From positions 124,001 to 188,000 of the forward strand of contig NZ_SLWN01000003.1 in assembly GCF_004342025.1 (NCBI RefSeq): 64,000 nt of DNA, given 5' to 3'. Below are positions 14,788 to 21,708 of the stretch, one piece after another; positions within the stretch are counted from its first letter, which is position 1; each line of letters opens with the position of its first letter. The notes beneath the pieces are model-generated. The model saw only the letters and a list, made by a program, of their open reading frames with translations, did no database searches and had not been told where the DNA came from. The translations under genes were made by a program, and so were the position numbers. This stretch comes from Kribbella steppae. Lineage in GTDB: Bacteria; Actinomycetota; Actinomycetes; Propionibacteriales; Kribbellaceae.

Positions 14788-15447
14788 TTGAAGCGGTTCG
14801 TGGTCCCGCCGACCTGGCCGTCGCCGCCCCGTCGTAGTTGGGTCCCGCCGAAGACATGGCGTCCTGATCCGTCCTGGCCACCGCCACCGGAGGGTTGGCG
14901 GTTCTGGGTCGACGGCAAGGGCAACGCCGTCCGCGGTCCGATCGGCCGGTACGCTGGCGCGTCCCGCAAGGCGATGTACGCCGGCATCGGCGGGATGGTG
15001 CTCCTTCTCGGAGTCAACTTCTGGGCCCTGTCCGCGATCGGTCTGTTCGGCGGCGACTCCGGCGGCTCGCAGGCCGTCCACGTTGTCGACGACAGTTCGC
15101 CGACCCCCTCGGCGACTCCGACGGTCGTACCGCCGAAGGCCACCCAGCCGACCTCGGCGCCGCCGCCGGTGCAGAAGACCACGGTGACGCCGACCCGGAA
15201 GCCGACGCCCAAGCCGACGAAGACGCGCACCACCGAGAGGGAGACGGCGGAGCGGTCCGAGTCGACGCCGACCAGGACGCCGAAGCCGACGAGGACGACC
15301 AGTCCGCCGCGACCCAGCACGACGCCGCCGACTCGTGAAGAACTTCTCCGGCAGTACTGCATCCAGCAGGGCTGGGACCCTGAGTGGTGCGACCCGGACA
15401 ACTGGCCGGAGGACCCGGCCGACGACCCCCGCAACGAAGAGCCCTGA
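14788..15447 (+). CDS. Membrane-anchored Pro/Thr-rich surface protein
   Basis: 219 residues from a TTG start with GGAGGAG upstream. The N-terminus is Trp/Pro-rich (PPTWPSPPRRSW...PDPSWPPPPEGWRFWVDG), similar in flavour to the short DUF2510-type motif found next to actinobacterial membrane segments. One membrane segment follows at about 62-85, then an external linker of Thr-Pro-Lys repeats (TPTRKPTPKPTKTRT), and a small acidic C-terminal motif with two Cys (YCIQQGWDPEWCDPDNW) that could form a disulfide. Function unknown. The 220 bp before it show no clear structure. Confidence 0.7.
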   Translation: MKRFVVPPTWPSPPRRSWVPPKTWRPDPSWPPPPEGWRFWVDGKGNAVRGPIGRYAGASRKAMYAGIGGMVLLLGVNFWALSAIGLFGGDSGGSQAVHVVDDSSPTPSATPTVVPPKATQPTSAPPPVQKTTVTPTRKPTPKPTKTRTTERETAERSESTPTRTPKPTRTTSPPRPSTTPPTREELLRQYCIQQGWDPEWCDPDNWPEDPADDPRNEEP

Positions 15448-15496
15448 TCCCAACGACCCGGTTGGGTTGACAGGGCGGAGCTCTGCGCGCATCGTT

Positions 15497-15524
15497 AACC
15501 ATATGGTTTCAAAACCAGATGGTT
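15497..15524. promoter_or_regulatory. Two tandem ArsR operators AACCA-N2-TGGTT
   Basis: AACCATATGGTT (15497-15508, a perfect palindrome) and AACCAGATGGTT (15513-15524) lie 16 bp apart centre to centre and end 7 bp before the ArsR start codon. The placement fits autorepression of the ArsR-SRPBCC-SDR operon by its first gene product. Confidence 0.75.
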
Positions 15525-15531
15525 ACAGAAG

Positions 15532-15858
15532 ATGCCCGATCAGCTGAGCGGCGTGTTCGCGGCGCTGGCCGATCCGACCCGGCGCGCGATCCTGCGGCAG
15601 TTGCGCGACGGTGACGCGACCGTCGCCGAGCTCGCGGCGCCGTACGCGATGTCGCAGCCCGCTGTCTCCAAGCATCTGAAGGTGCTGGAGCAGGCCGGTC
15701 TGATCAGCCGGAGCCGGCGCGCGACCGCACGGCTGAGTCACCTCGAGGCGGAACCGCTGCGCGAGGCCGTCGGCTGGCTCATGGACTACCGCGCGTACTG
15801 GGCCGAGAGCTTCGACCGCCTGGACGACTTGCTCGACGAACTGAGGGACGCGACATGA
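15532..15858 (+). CDS. ArsR family transcriptional regulator (SRPBCC-associated type)
   Basis: 108 residues with the standard winged-helix pattern: 'VFAALADPTRRAILRQLRDGDATVAELAAPYAMSQPAVSKHLKVLEQAGLISRSRRATARLSHLEAEPLREAVGWL', then 'YRAYWAESFDRLDDLLDEL'. No metal-binding cysteines are present. This subgroup is usually encoded next to an AHSA1/SRPBCC gene, as here. Two AACCA-N2-TGGTT sites lie directly upstream, so autoregulation is likely. The stop overlaps the ATG of a 40-codon mini-ORF (15855). Confidence 0.9.
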   Translation: MPDQLSGVFAALADPTRRAILRQLRDGDATVAELAAPYAMSQPAVSKHLKVLEQAGLISRSRRATARLSHLEAEPLREAVGWLMDYRAYWAESFDRLDDLLDELRDAT

Positions 15859-15977
15859 CGGAACTGATGCCACGCCTCCGGCGCGGCGGGTCATGGGGCT
15901 TTGACTCCCGGCCTTCCCTCGTCTCTCCAGTCGCTACGCTCCCTCCGTTCCTCAGTCCAGGCCGGGAGGCCCCATGA
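15855..15977 (+). CDS. 40-codon bridging mini-ORF formed by an inserted repeat
   Basis: ATG 15855 overlaps the ArsR stop (ATGA), and its TGA (15975-15977) overlaps the SRPBCC start at 15974 (ATGA again). The product begins MTELMPRLRRGGSWGF and resembles no protein I know. Most of the frame lies in an imperfect inverted repeat (15891-15977), so it is probably a by-product of an insertion into a formerly direct ArsR-SRPBCC overlap. It may still serve to carry ribosomes through to the next gene. A functional peptide is not claimed. Confidence 0.4.
   Translation: MTELMPRLRRGGSWGFDSRPSLVSPVATLPPFLSPGREAP
15891..15977. repeat. Imperfect inverted repeat / REP-like insertion
   Basis: TCATGGGGC (15891-15899) pairs with GCCCCATGA (15969-15977), and CTCCCGGCC (15905-15913) pairs with GGCCGGGAG (15960-15968): 18 paired bases with a 5-nt bulge and a 46-nt loop. 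The loop holds the pyrimidine-rich stretch TCGCTACGCTCCCTCCG. It separates two genes that normally overlap, and the right arm contains the SRPBCC start codon. The look is that of a dispersed palindromic repeat; other genomic copies cannot be checked here. Confidence 0.55.
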
Positions 15978-16462
15978 CCGGCATGCAGGTCATCGCGGAG
16001 CCCGGCGTACCGCAGGTCATCATCACTCGGCGTTTCAACGCACCACGCGAGCTGCTGTTCCGCGCGTACACCGATCCGGCGTTGCTTCCGCGGTGGCTCG
16101 GACCGGCCGGGCTCACGCTGACCGTGAACCAGCTGGACCCGCGGCACGGCGGTCGCTGGCGCTGGACGCATTACGACGCCGACGGGAAGGGCTATGTCTT
16201 CCACGGCCTGTACCACGGAACGCCGTCGCCAGAGCGGATCGTGCAGACGTACGAGTTCGACCAGCAGCCGGGCGTCGTCTACCTGAACATCATCACCTTC
16301 GACGAGGCCGACGGGGTGACCACGCTCCGGCAGAACACCGTCTTCCACGCGGTCGAGGACCGCGACCTGTACGTCGAGACCGGTATGGAGCACGGCATCC
16401 GCGCCTCGATGCAGCAACTCGACGACCTCGTCATCGAACTGTCAAAGGAGGCACCAGCATGA
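15974..16462 (+). CDS. SRPBCC/AHSA1 domain protein
   Basis: 162 residues. The AHSA1-type fold is indicated by 'ITRRFNAPRELLFRAYTDPALLPRWLGP', 'DPRHGGRWRWTHYDADG' and the closing helix 'ETGMEHGIRASMQQLDDLVIEL'. Proteins of this fold bind hydrophobic ligands in a helix-grip pocket; those next to ArsR regulators have no settled role. The start codon lies inside the right arm of the inverted repeat and is reached through the mini-ORF by ATGA coupling. The stop overlaps the SDR start (ATGA at 16459). Confidence 0.9.
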   Translation: MTGMQVIAEPGVPQVIITRRFNAPRELLFRAYTDPALLPRWLGPAGLTLTVNQLDPRHGGRWRWTHYDADGKGYVFHGLYHGTPSPERIVQTYEFDQQPGVVYLNIITFDEADGVTTLRQNTVFHAVEDRDLYVETGMEHGIRASMQQLDDLVIELSKEAPA

Positions 16463-17202
16463 TGCTGACCGGAAAGCACGCGATCGTGTACGGCGCGGCC
16501 GGCCCGATCGGAAGTGCCGTCGCCAAATCCTTCGCGGTCGAAGGAGCAATCGTCCACCTGGCCGGCCGGACGCAGAAGACCCTGGACCAGGTGGCGGACG
16601 AGATCCGTGCCGCGGGCGGGCAGGCCGAGACGGGCGTGGTGGACGCGCTCGACGAGAAGTCCGTGGACGAACACGCCGAGAAGGTCGGCCGGATCGACAT
16701 CTCGTTCAACCTGATCGGGCACACGCAGTTCTTCGGCACACCCCTGGTCGAGATGTCGCTCGAGGACTTCGAGTTGCCGGTGGCAACGGCTTTGCGGACC
16801 TTCTACCTCACCTCACGCGCGGCCGCCCGGCAGATGATCAAGCAGGGCTCCGGCGTCATCCTGACCTTCGGCGGGTACGGCGACCCGATGGCGAACCTCG
16901 GTGGATTCCAGGTCGGCTTCGGCGCGGTCGAGGCGCTCCGGCGCAGCCTGGCCTGCGAACTCGGCCCCCACGGGATCCGCGTCCTCACCTTGCAGACCGC
17001 CGGCATCCCCGAGTCGAACCCGGACACCTACCCGGAAGACCTCCGCCGCGCACTCGAAAAGGACACCGCCGCCCGCACCATGCTCAAACGAGCCGCCACC
17101 CTGTCCGACGTCGGAGCCGTCGCCGTCTTTGCCGCCTCCGACCAGGCCCGCGCGCTCACCGGCACCGCCCTCAACCTCACCGTCGGCGCGGTCGTCAACT
17201 GA
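16459..17202 (+). CDS. SDR-fold protein with altered catalytic residues
   Basis: 247 residues (a second ATG directly follows the first). The NAD(P)-binding part is intact: 'HAIVYGAAGPIGSAVAKSFAVEGAIVHLAGRT'. At the active site, the usual Ser...Tyr-x3-Lys is replaced: 'ILTFGGYGDPMANLGGFQVGFGAVEAL' puts Phe at the Tyr position (about 150) and Phe at the Lys position (about 154), and Gly where Ser is expected. It probably binds a nucleotide but should not be a normal dehydrogenase. Third gene of the ArsR operon. Its 3' end overlaps the convergent cyclodeaminase gene by 8 bp. Confidence 0.85.
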   Translation: MMLTGKHAIVYGAAGPIGSAVAKSFAVEGAIVHLAGRTQKTLDQVADEIRAAGGQAETGVVDALDEKSVDEHAEKVGRIDISFNLIGHTQFFGTPLVEMSLEDFELPVATALRTFYLTSRAAARQMIKQGSGVILTFGGYGDPMANLGGFQVGFGAVEALRRSLACELGPHGIRVLTLQTAGIPESNPDTYPEDLRRALEKDTAARTMLKRAATLSDVGAVAVFAASDQARALTGTALNLTVGAVVN

Positions 17203-18133
17203 GGAAGTCGATCGTGCGGTCGTGCTTGGCCGCGACGGCGGCCTGGTAGACGGGCCAGGCGATCGCCAGGTCCTGCCAGGGCAGACCGACAGGTGCGTAG
17301 ACGGTGACCTGATCATCCGACTCGCGGCCGGCCTTGGCGCCAGTCAGCACCTGGGTCAACGTGGCGTGGGCGTCGTCGGCGCCGAGCCGGGCGTTCCCGA
17401 GAGCACCCATCTGCACCGCGAGCTCGATGTCGTCGACCACAACCCGAGCCTTGCGCAGCAGATCCTCGGCCAACTCCACCTTTCCCGGCTCATCGGCGCC
17501 CAATGTGGTGAGCTGCTGTCCGGGCCTCGCATCCGCCGCCGAGAGCAGCGCCTGCCGGGACCAGGTAGCCAGTACGACGATGTCCGCACGGGCAGCCACC
17601 TCCGCCGGACTGCTCACAGTAGCACCGGGAATCCCTTGCGCAGCGAGGAAATCGGACGCTCGGACCGGATCGAGGTCATGGATCACGAGGCTGGTCAGGC
17701 CACGTAGTTCGGCCAGCCCGCGAATCACCATAGCCGCCTGCACTCCCGCGCCGATGACTCCGACGGTGGACGAGGCCGGTGTGGACAGGGCGTCGGTGGC
17801 GAGGGCTGCGGCGAGGCCTGTACGCCACGAGGTGATCGTGGCTGAGTCCATCACCGCGAGCAACGAACCGTCGGTGAGGTCGTGCAGGCAGACGACACCA
17901 CGCAAGGCAGGCGAGGCCGCTGGGAACTTGGCGTTCACCTTCACTGTGTAGGCGGGCACGCCCGGGATGACTCCGGGCAGCAGGGCGGTCGCCGTACCCG
18001 GGCCTGGGAGGTCGGTGCGAATGCGGAGTGGCTCGGTCTCGGCGGGATGCTGGAAGCCGGTGCGCAATGCCGCTAAGACTGCGGGTGGGTCGAGCAGGTC
18101 GAGGATGTCGGAGCGGGTGAGGAGCAGGGTCAT
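17195..18133 (-). CDS. Ornithine cyclodeaminase / mu-crystallin family protein
   Basis: 312 residues, full length for the family. Visible landmarks: substrate-domain 'MTLLLTRSDILDLLDPPAVLAAL', a Lys in 'YTVKVNAKFP', the Arg-containing 'ATITSWRTGLAAALAT', the Rossmann motif 'STVGVIGAGVQAAMVIRGL', and 'GADEPGKVELAEDLLRKARVVVDD'. Members deaminate ornithine to proline or reduce cyclic imines such as pyrroline/piperideine-2-carboxylate. The ATG at 18133 overlaps the stop of the DadA-like gene by one base. In this operon an imine-reducing role on the product of the amino-acid oxidase is plausible. Confidence 0.9.
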   Translation of the reverse strand: MTLLLTRSDILDLLDPPAVLAALRTGFQHPAETEPLRIRTDLPGPGTATALLPGVIPGVPAYTVKVNAKFPAASPALRGVVCLHDLTDGSLLAVMDSATITSWRTGLAAALATDALSTPASSTVGVIGAGVQAAMVIRGLAELRGLTSLVIHDLDPVRASDFLAAQGIPGATVSSPAEVAARADIVVLATWSRQALLSAADARPGQQLTTLGADEPGKVELAEDLLRKARVVVDDIELAVQMGALGNARLGADDAHATLTQVLTGAKAGRESDDQVTVYAPVGLPWQDLAIAWPVYQAAVAAKHDRTIDFLS

Positions 18134-19290
18134 CAGACGACGTTCCACTCGGCGCGTGCGGTGTTCAGGTGGAAGCGACGGGCGTGGAGTGGACTGATGT
18201 CGACGAAGGGTTCGCGACCTAGATACAGGTCGCGAATGATCTCGCCGACGGCCGGGCCCTGGAGGAATCCATGGCCCGAGAACCCGGTGGCGTAAAGGAA
18301 TCTGGACACGCCGTCGGCCTCGCCGATCAAGGCGTTGTGGTCCGGGGTCACCTCGTAGAGGCCGGCCCAGCCGCCGGTCAGGCCGACATCGAGCAAGGAA
18401 GGTGCGCGGTGTTCCATCGCCTCGGTGAGGCGGGGGAGCCAGGTGTCGGTGCGGTTCAGATGGAAGCCTGGCTGTTCGTTGGGGTCCGACATTCCGATGA
18501 GCAGGCCAGGGCCTTCGCGGTGGAAGTAGAAGGTACTGGTGAAGTCGATCGTCATTGGCAGGCCGGACGGGAGATCGGCGATCGCATCGGTCACGACGAT
18601 CTGCCGCCGCAGCGGTGTGACCGGGAGGTCGACTCCGACCAGGTCGCCCAGATGAGCGGACCAGGCGCCGGCCGCACAGATCACTGTGCCGGCCCGGACA
18701 TCACCGCGACTGGTCCGGACTGTGCGGATCTGGTTGCCCTCGGCCTCGATACCGACGACCTCGCACCCGGTGACCAGGGTGGCGCCGAGTCGGCGCGCGG
18801 CCGTGGCGTACCCGAGTACGACGGACTCCGGCGTACAGTGACCGTCCGCCGGGGAGAAGCAGGCGCCGGCCAGGCCTTCCGCCGAGACGATCGGTGCGAG
18901 CGCGATGGCCTCGTCGACATCGAGCATGCGGGTCGGCTGCCCGGCCGCGTTCTGCAAGCGGGTGCTCTCGCGGAACAGCTCGACCTGGTCCGGTGTCTCG
19001 AGCAGGAACAGGTAGCCGACCCGGTGCAGGTCGATCTCCTGGCCGGGGCGTTCGCCGAAGCGGGCGAAGGCTTCCAGGCTGCGGGCGCCGAGCGCGATGT
19101 TCAGCTCGTCGGAGAAGTTCGCGCGGACGCCGCCGGCCGCCTTCGAGGTCGAGCCCGAGCCGAGCTCGTCGCGTTCCAGCAGCAGGACGCGTTCCACGCC
19201 CGCCTCGGCGAGGTGGAACGCGATGCTTGTGCCCATCACCCCGCCGCCGACGATCACCACGTCGGCGGCGTCCGGCAGCCTCGCCGCCAT
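18133..19290 (-). CDS. DadA/SoxB-like FAD-dependent amino acid oxidoreductase
   Basis: 385 residues. FAD-binding Rossmann motif at the N-terminus, 'DVVIVGGGVMGTSIAFHLAEAGVERVLLLERDELGSGSTSKAAGG', with the GSGST-type extension of the DAO fold, and 'GVDLPVTPLRRQIVVTD'. The C-terminal motif 'GLYEVTPDHNALIGE...FLYATGFSGHGFLQGPAVGEIIRDL' is typical of sarcosine oxidase beta/glycine oxidase/DadA-type enzymes. It should oxidise a secondary or D-amino acid to an imine. It is joined by one-base TGATG overlaps to the aldehyde dehydrogenase gene before it and the cyclodeaminase gene after it. Confidence 0.9.
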   Translation of the reverse strand: MAARLPDAADVVIVGGGVMGTSIAFHLAEAGVERVLLLERDELGSGSTSKAAGGVRANFSDELNIALGARSLEAFARFGERPGQEIDLHRVGYLFLLETPDQVELFRESTRLQNAAGQPTRMLDVDEAIALAPIVSAEGLAGACFSPADGHCTPESVVLGYATAARRLGATLVTGCEVVGIEAEGNQIRTVRTSRGDVRAGTVICAAGAWSAHLGDLVGVDLPVTPLRRQIVVTDAIADLPSGLPMTIDFTSTFYFHREGPGLLIGMSDPNEQPGFHLNRTDTWLPRLTEAMEHRAPSLLDVGLTGGWAGLYEVTPDHNALIGEADGVSRFLYATGFSGHGFLQGPAVGEIIRDLYLGREPFVDISPLHARRFHLNTARAEWNVV

Positions 19291-20840
19291 CAGGGCAGCT
19301 GGAACGAGAGGTCGGCCGCGACCGTCCCGGTGTCCATCTGTGCTTTCTGCAGCTTGCCCGAGTAGTCCCAGTTCATCGACTGCCAGCGGGTGAACTGGTC
19401 CAGCACCCAGACGCCGCTCTGCCGGGAACCGTTGCCGGACTTGCCGTTCCCGCCGAACGGCAGGTGTGCCTCGGCGCCGGACGTCGAGTTGTTCACACTC
19501 ACCATGCCGGCCGAGATCCCCTGCGCGAACCGGAACGCCTTGTTCGGGTCGGTGGTGTAGATCGAGCTGGACAGGCCGTACCCAGACTTGTTGCCAAGGG
19601 CAATCGCTTCGTCCAGGTCGTGGTACGTCGCGACGCTCACGATCGGCCCGAAGGTCTCGTTCAGGAACAACTCGTCGTCCGGCCGGACCCCGGCGACGAT
19701 CACCGGGTGGTAGAACAGTCCGGCCGCGGGGTCGCCGACGAAACCCTTCCGCGGGTTCTCGGCGCTGACCCGGCCGGTCGCGCCGATGACCCGGTGGTGC
19801 GGGCCGATCCAGTGCAGCGACTTCTCGAATCCGGCCGCGAACTTCTCGTCCAGCAGCGGCCCGAACAGCACGTCCTGGGTCGGATCACCCATCGCCGCGT
19901 CCGCGACCGCCCGGCCGAACCGATCCAGGAACTCGTCGTGCACCGACCGATGGACGATCGCCGTACCGAGGGACGTGCACCGCTGACCCGCCGTACCGAA
20001 GCCGGAGAACAGGGCACCCTCGACGGCGAGGTCGAGATCGGCGTCCTCGGTGATGATCATCGGGTTCTTACCGCCGAGCTCCAGACACGGGGTCTGCAGG
20101 TGACGACCGCACAGCTCGCCGATCCGGGTGCCGACCTCACTCGATCCGGTGAAGCCGACCTTGTTGACCAGGCCGGCCTGGAGCGCCTGCTCGAGACCGG
20201 TGAAGGTGTCCGGCCCGTCGGCGTACACGACGTTGAAGACCCCGGCCGGTACGCCGGAGTGCGCGAAGATCTCGTAGAACGCGTCGGACACCACGGCCGA
20301 GTACTCCGCCGGCTTCCAGACGACTGTGTTGCCGCACAGCAGCGCCGGCACGATGTACCAGGACGGTACGGCGACCGGGAAGTTGCCGGCCGTGATCACC
20401 GCGACGGTGCCGACCGGGCGGCGGAACGTGAACAGCTGCTTGTCCGGCATCTCGGACGGGACCGTCTGACCGTAGAGCCGGCGGCCCTCGCCGATGAAGA
20501 AGTCGCAGGTGTCGATGATCTCCTGCACCTCGCCGCGCGCCTCCGCGATCGGCTTGCCGATCTCGCGGGTGACCAGGGCGGCGAGCCGTTCCTTGTTGGC
20601 GGTCATCAGCCGGCCGACGTTTGCGATGACCTGACCGCGCTGCGGTGCCGGCGTCGCGGCCCAGGCCGGCTGGGCAGTGCGGGCCGCCTCGGCGGCCCGG
20701 ACGAACACCTCTGGTCCCGCGCTGCCGACCGTCCCCACGACATCGCTCAGCTGAGCCGGGTTGGTCGACGACGTACGCCGTACCCCCTCCGCGACTCGCT
20801 CACCGGCCACGACCGACAGAACCTCAACCGCCATGCGCAT
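19290..20840 (-). CDS. Aldehyde dehydrogenase, ALDH7 (aminoadipate semialdehyde)-like
   Basis: 516 residues. Full ALDH layout: 'FRRPVGTVAVITAGNFPVAVPSW', cofactor Lys in 'VVWKPAEYSA', catalytic Glu in 'CLELGGKNPMII', nucleophile Cys in 'GFGTAGQRCTSLGTAIVH', and the C-terminal 'NETFGPIVSV'. The AGQRCTS motif is like that of the ALDH7 group, which oxidises alpha-aminoadipate semialdehyde (piperideine-6-carboxylate). With the DadA-like oxidase and cyclodeaminase, lysine or pipecolate-type catabolism is the best reading but not proven. Two in-frame ATGs (20840, 20834) follow AGGAAGGGG. First gene of the operon. Confidence 0.9.
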   Translation of the reverse strand: MRMAVEVLSVVAGERVAEGVRRTSSTNPAQLSDVVGTVGSAGPEVFVRAAEAARTAQPAWAATPAPQRGQVIANVGRLMTANKERLAALVTREIGKPIAEARGEVQEIIDTCDFFIGEGRRLYGQTVPSEMPDKQLFTFRRPVGTVAVITAGNFPVAVPSWYIVPALLCGNTVVWKPAEYSAVVSDAFYEIFAHSGVPAGVFNVVYADGPDTFTGLEQALQAGLVNKVGFTGSSEVGTRIGELCGRHLQTPCLELGGKNPMIITEDADLDLAVEGALFSGFGTAGQRCTSLGTAIVHRSVHDEFLDRFGRAVADAAMGDPTQDVLFGPLLDEKFAAGFEKSLHWIGPHHRVIGATGRVSAENPRKGFVGDPAAGLFYHPVIVAGVRPDDELFLNETFGPIVSVATYHDLDEAIALGNKSGYGLSSSIYTTDPNKAFRFAQGISAGMVSVNNSTSGAEAHLPFGGNGKSGNGSRQSGVWVLDQFTRWQSMNWDYSGKLQKAQMDTGTVAADLSFQLP

Positions 20841-20864
20841 CCCCTTCCTGGTCTGAACCCCACC

Positions 20865-21138
20865 CTAAGCGCGGGGCGGCAGCTTGCGGTCGGGGTAGAG
20901 ATCGGGGATCGGGATGGGCATCCGCCACAGGTGCATGTGCGGGTGGATGAGGCCGTGACGGACGGCGACGTACCGCAGCATGCGGAGCGGGCCGGCGATC
21001 AGGATGAAGGCCAGCGGCAACTCGACCAGGAAGGCGCTGAGCAGGGCCTGGGTGAGGTCACCGCCGCGCCGGCCGCAGGATCAGATCCCGCCGCTCGGCC
21101 GGCGTCAGCGCCGCGATCTCATCGTCGGTCAGAGTCAC
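20865..21138 (-). pseudogene. Small membrane-protein gene with an apparent frameshift
   Basis: From GTG 21138 the frame reads 'MTLTDDEIAALTPAERRDLILRPARR' and stops. One frame over, and without its own good start, it continues 'GDLTQALLSAFLVELPLAFILIAGPLRMLRYVAVRHGL' and on to a stop at 20865. Together they look like one protein of about 90 residues: a short helical head, one membrane segment and a Pro/His-rich tail. The total length is not a multiple of three (274 bp). This may be a decayed gene, a sequencing error or a programmed frameshift; no slippery homopolymer is seen at the junction (near 21060). Confidence 0.45.
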
Positions 21139-21159
21139 CGTCCCAGTATCCCTCGTCCC

Positions 21160-21188
21160 TTGTGACTGCATTCACAAGCCGGTAGAGT
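21160..21188 (+). promoter_or_regulatory. Promoter with a CRP-type palindrome on the -35 box
   Basis: TTGTGA (21160-21165), 17 bp, then TAGAGT (21183-21188) form a well-spaced promoter for the DUF1992 gene. The -35 is the left half of TGTGA-N6-TCACA (21161-21176), which fits the CRP/FNR-family consensus exactly. A regulator bound here would cover the -35 and so should repress in this direction. Confidence 0.65.
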
Positions 21189-21231
21189 GTGTGCCGGAGC
21201 AACTGTCGATGAGGACAGATGAGGTGTGGGC

Positions 21232-21708
21232 ATGACCCAGCGAAAGCCACCGGGCATGAAGACTCAGGACTGGGTCGAAGCCCAGATCCAGCAGGCTCAG
21301 AAGGCGGGCGAGTTCGACGACCTCGCCGGTGCCGGGAAGCCACTGCAGCTGGCGGAGTCACACGATCCGGACTGGTGGGTGAAGGACTTCATCCGCCGGG
21401 AGAAGATCGACACCGGGGCACTGCTGCCGCCCGCGGTCCAGCTGCGCAAGGAGAAGCAGAAGGTCCAGGAGACGGTCGCCCGGATGCGCCGTGAGTCCGA
21501 GGTGCGCGACTACCTCGCCGACCTGAACCAGCGGATCCTGGTCAGCATCCGCGACACCACCGGACCGGTCGTCCCGGTCGGCACGGTCGACGAGGAGGAG
21601 ATCCTCGAGCACTGGCGCGCGAACCGCCCCGAGCCGACCCGTGCGAACGAGGCAAGCTCGCCGGAGACGCCGCCCAAGAAATCCTTCTGGCAGAAGCTGT
21701 TCAGCTGA
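21232..21708 (+). CDS. DUF1992 (DnaJ homologue subfamily C member 28-like) protein
   Basis: 158 residues from the ATG at 21232 (GAGG 7 bp upstream; a GTG at 21226 is less well placed). The conserved core 'DWVEAQIQQAQKAGEFDDLAGAGKPLQL' and 'DPDWWVKDFIRREKIDTGALLPPAVQLRKEKQKV' is the DUF1992 signature; no J domain is present. The second half is charged and helical. Cytoplasmic, function unknown. Expression is likely linked to a CRP-family regulator through the promoter at 21160-21188. The 3' end overlaps the convergent E1 gene by 8 bp. Confidence 0.9.
   Translation: MTQRKPPGMKTQDWVEAQIQQAQKAGEFDDLAGAGKPLQLAESHDPDWWVKDFIRREKIDTGALLPPAVQLRKEKQKVQETVARMRRESEVRDYLADLNQRILVSIRDTTGPVVPVGTVDEEEILEHWRANRPEPTRANEASSPETPPKKSFWQKLFS

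Noticed and set aside
18894..21185. A 763-codon plus-strand frame
   Set aside because: Shadow of the aldehyde dehydrogenase and DadA-like genes, which carry full catalytic motifs on the other strand.
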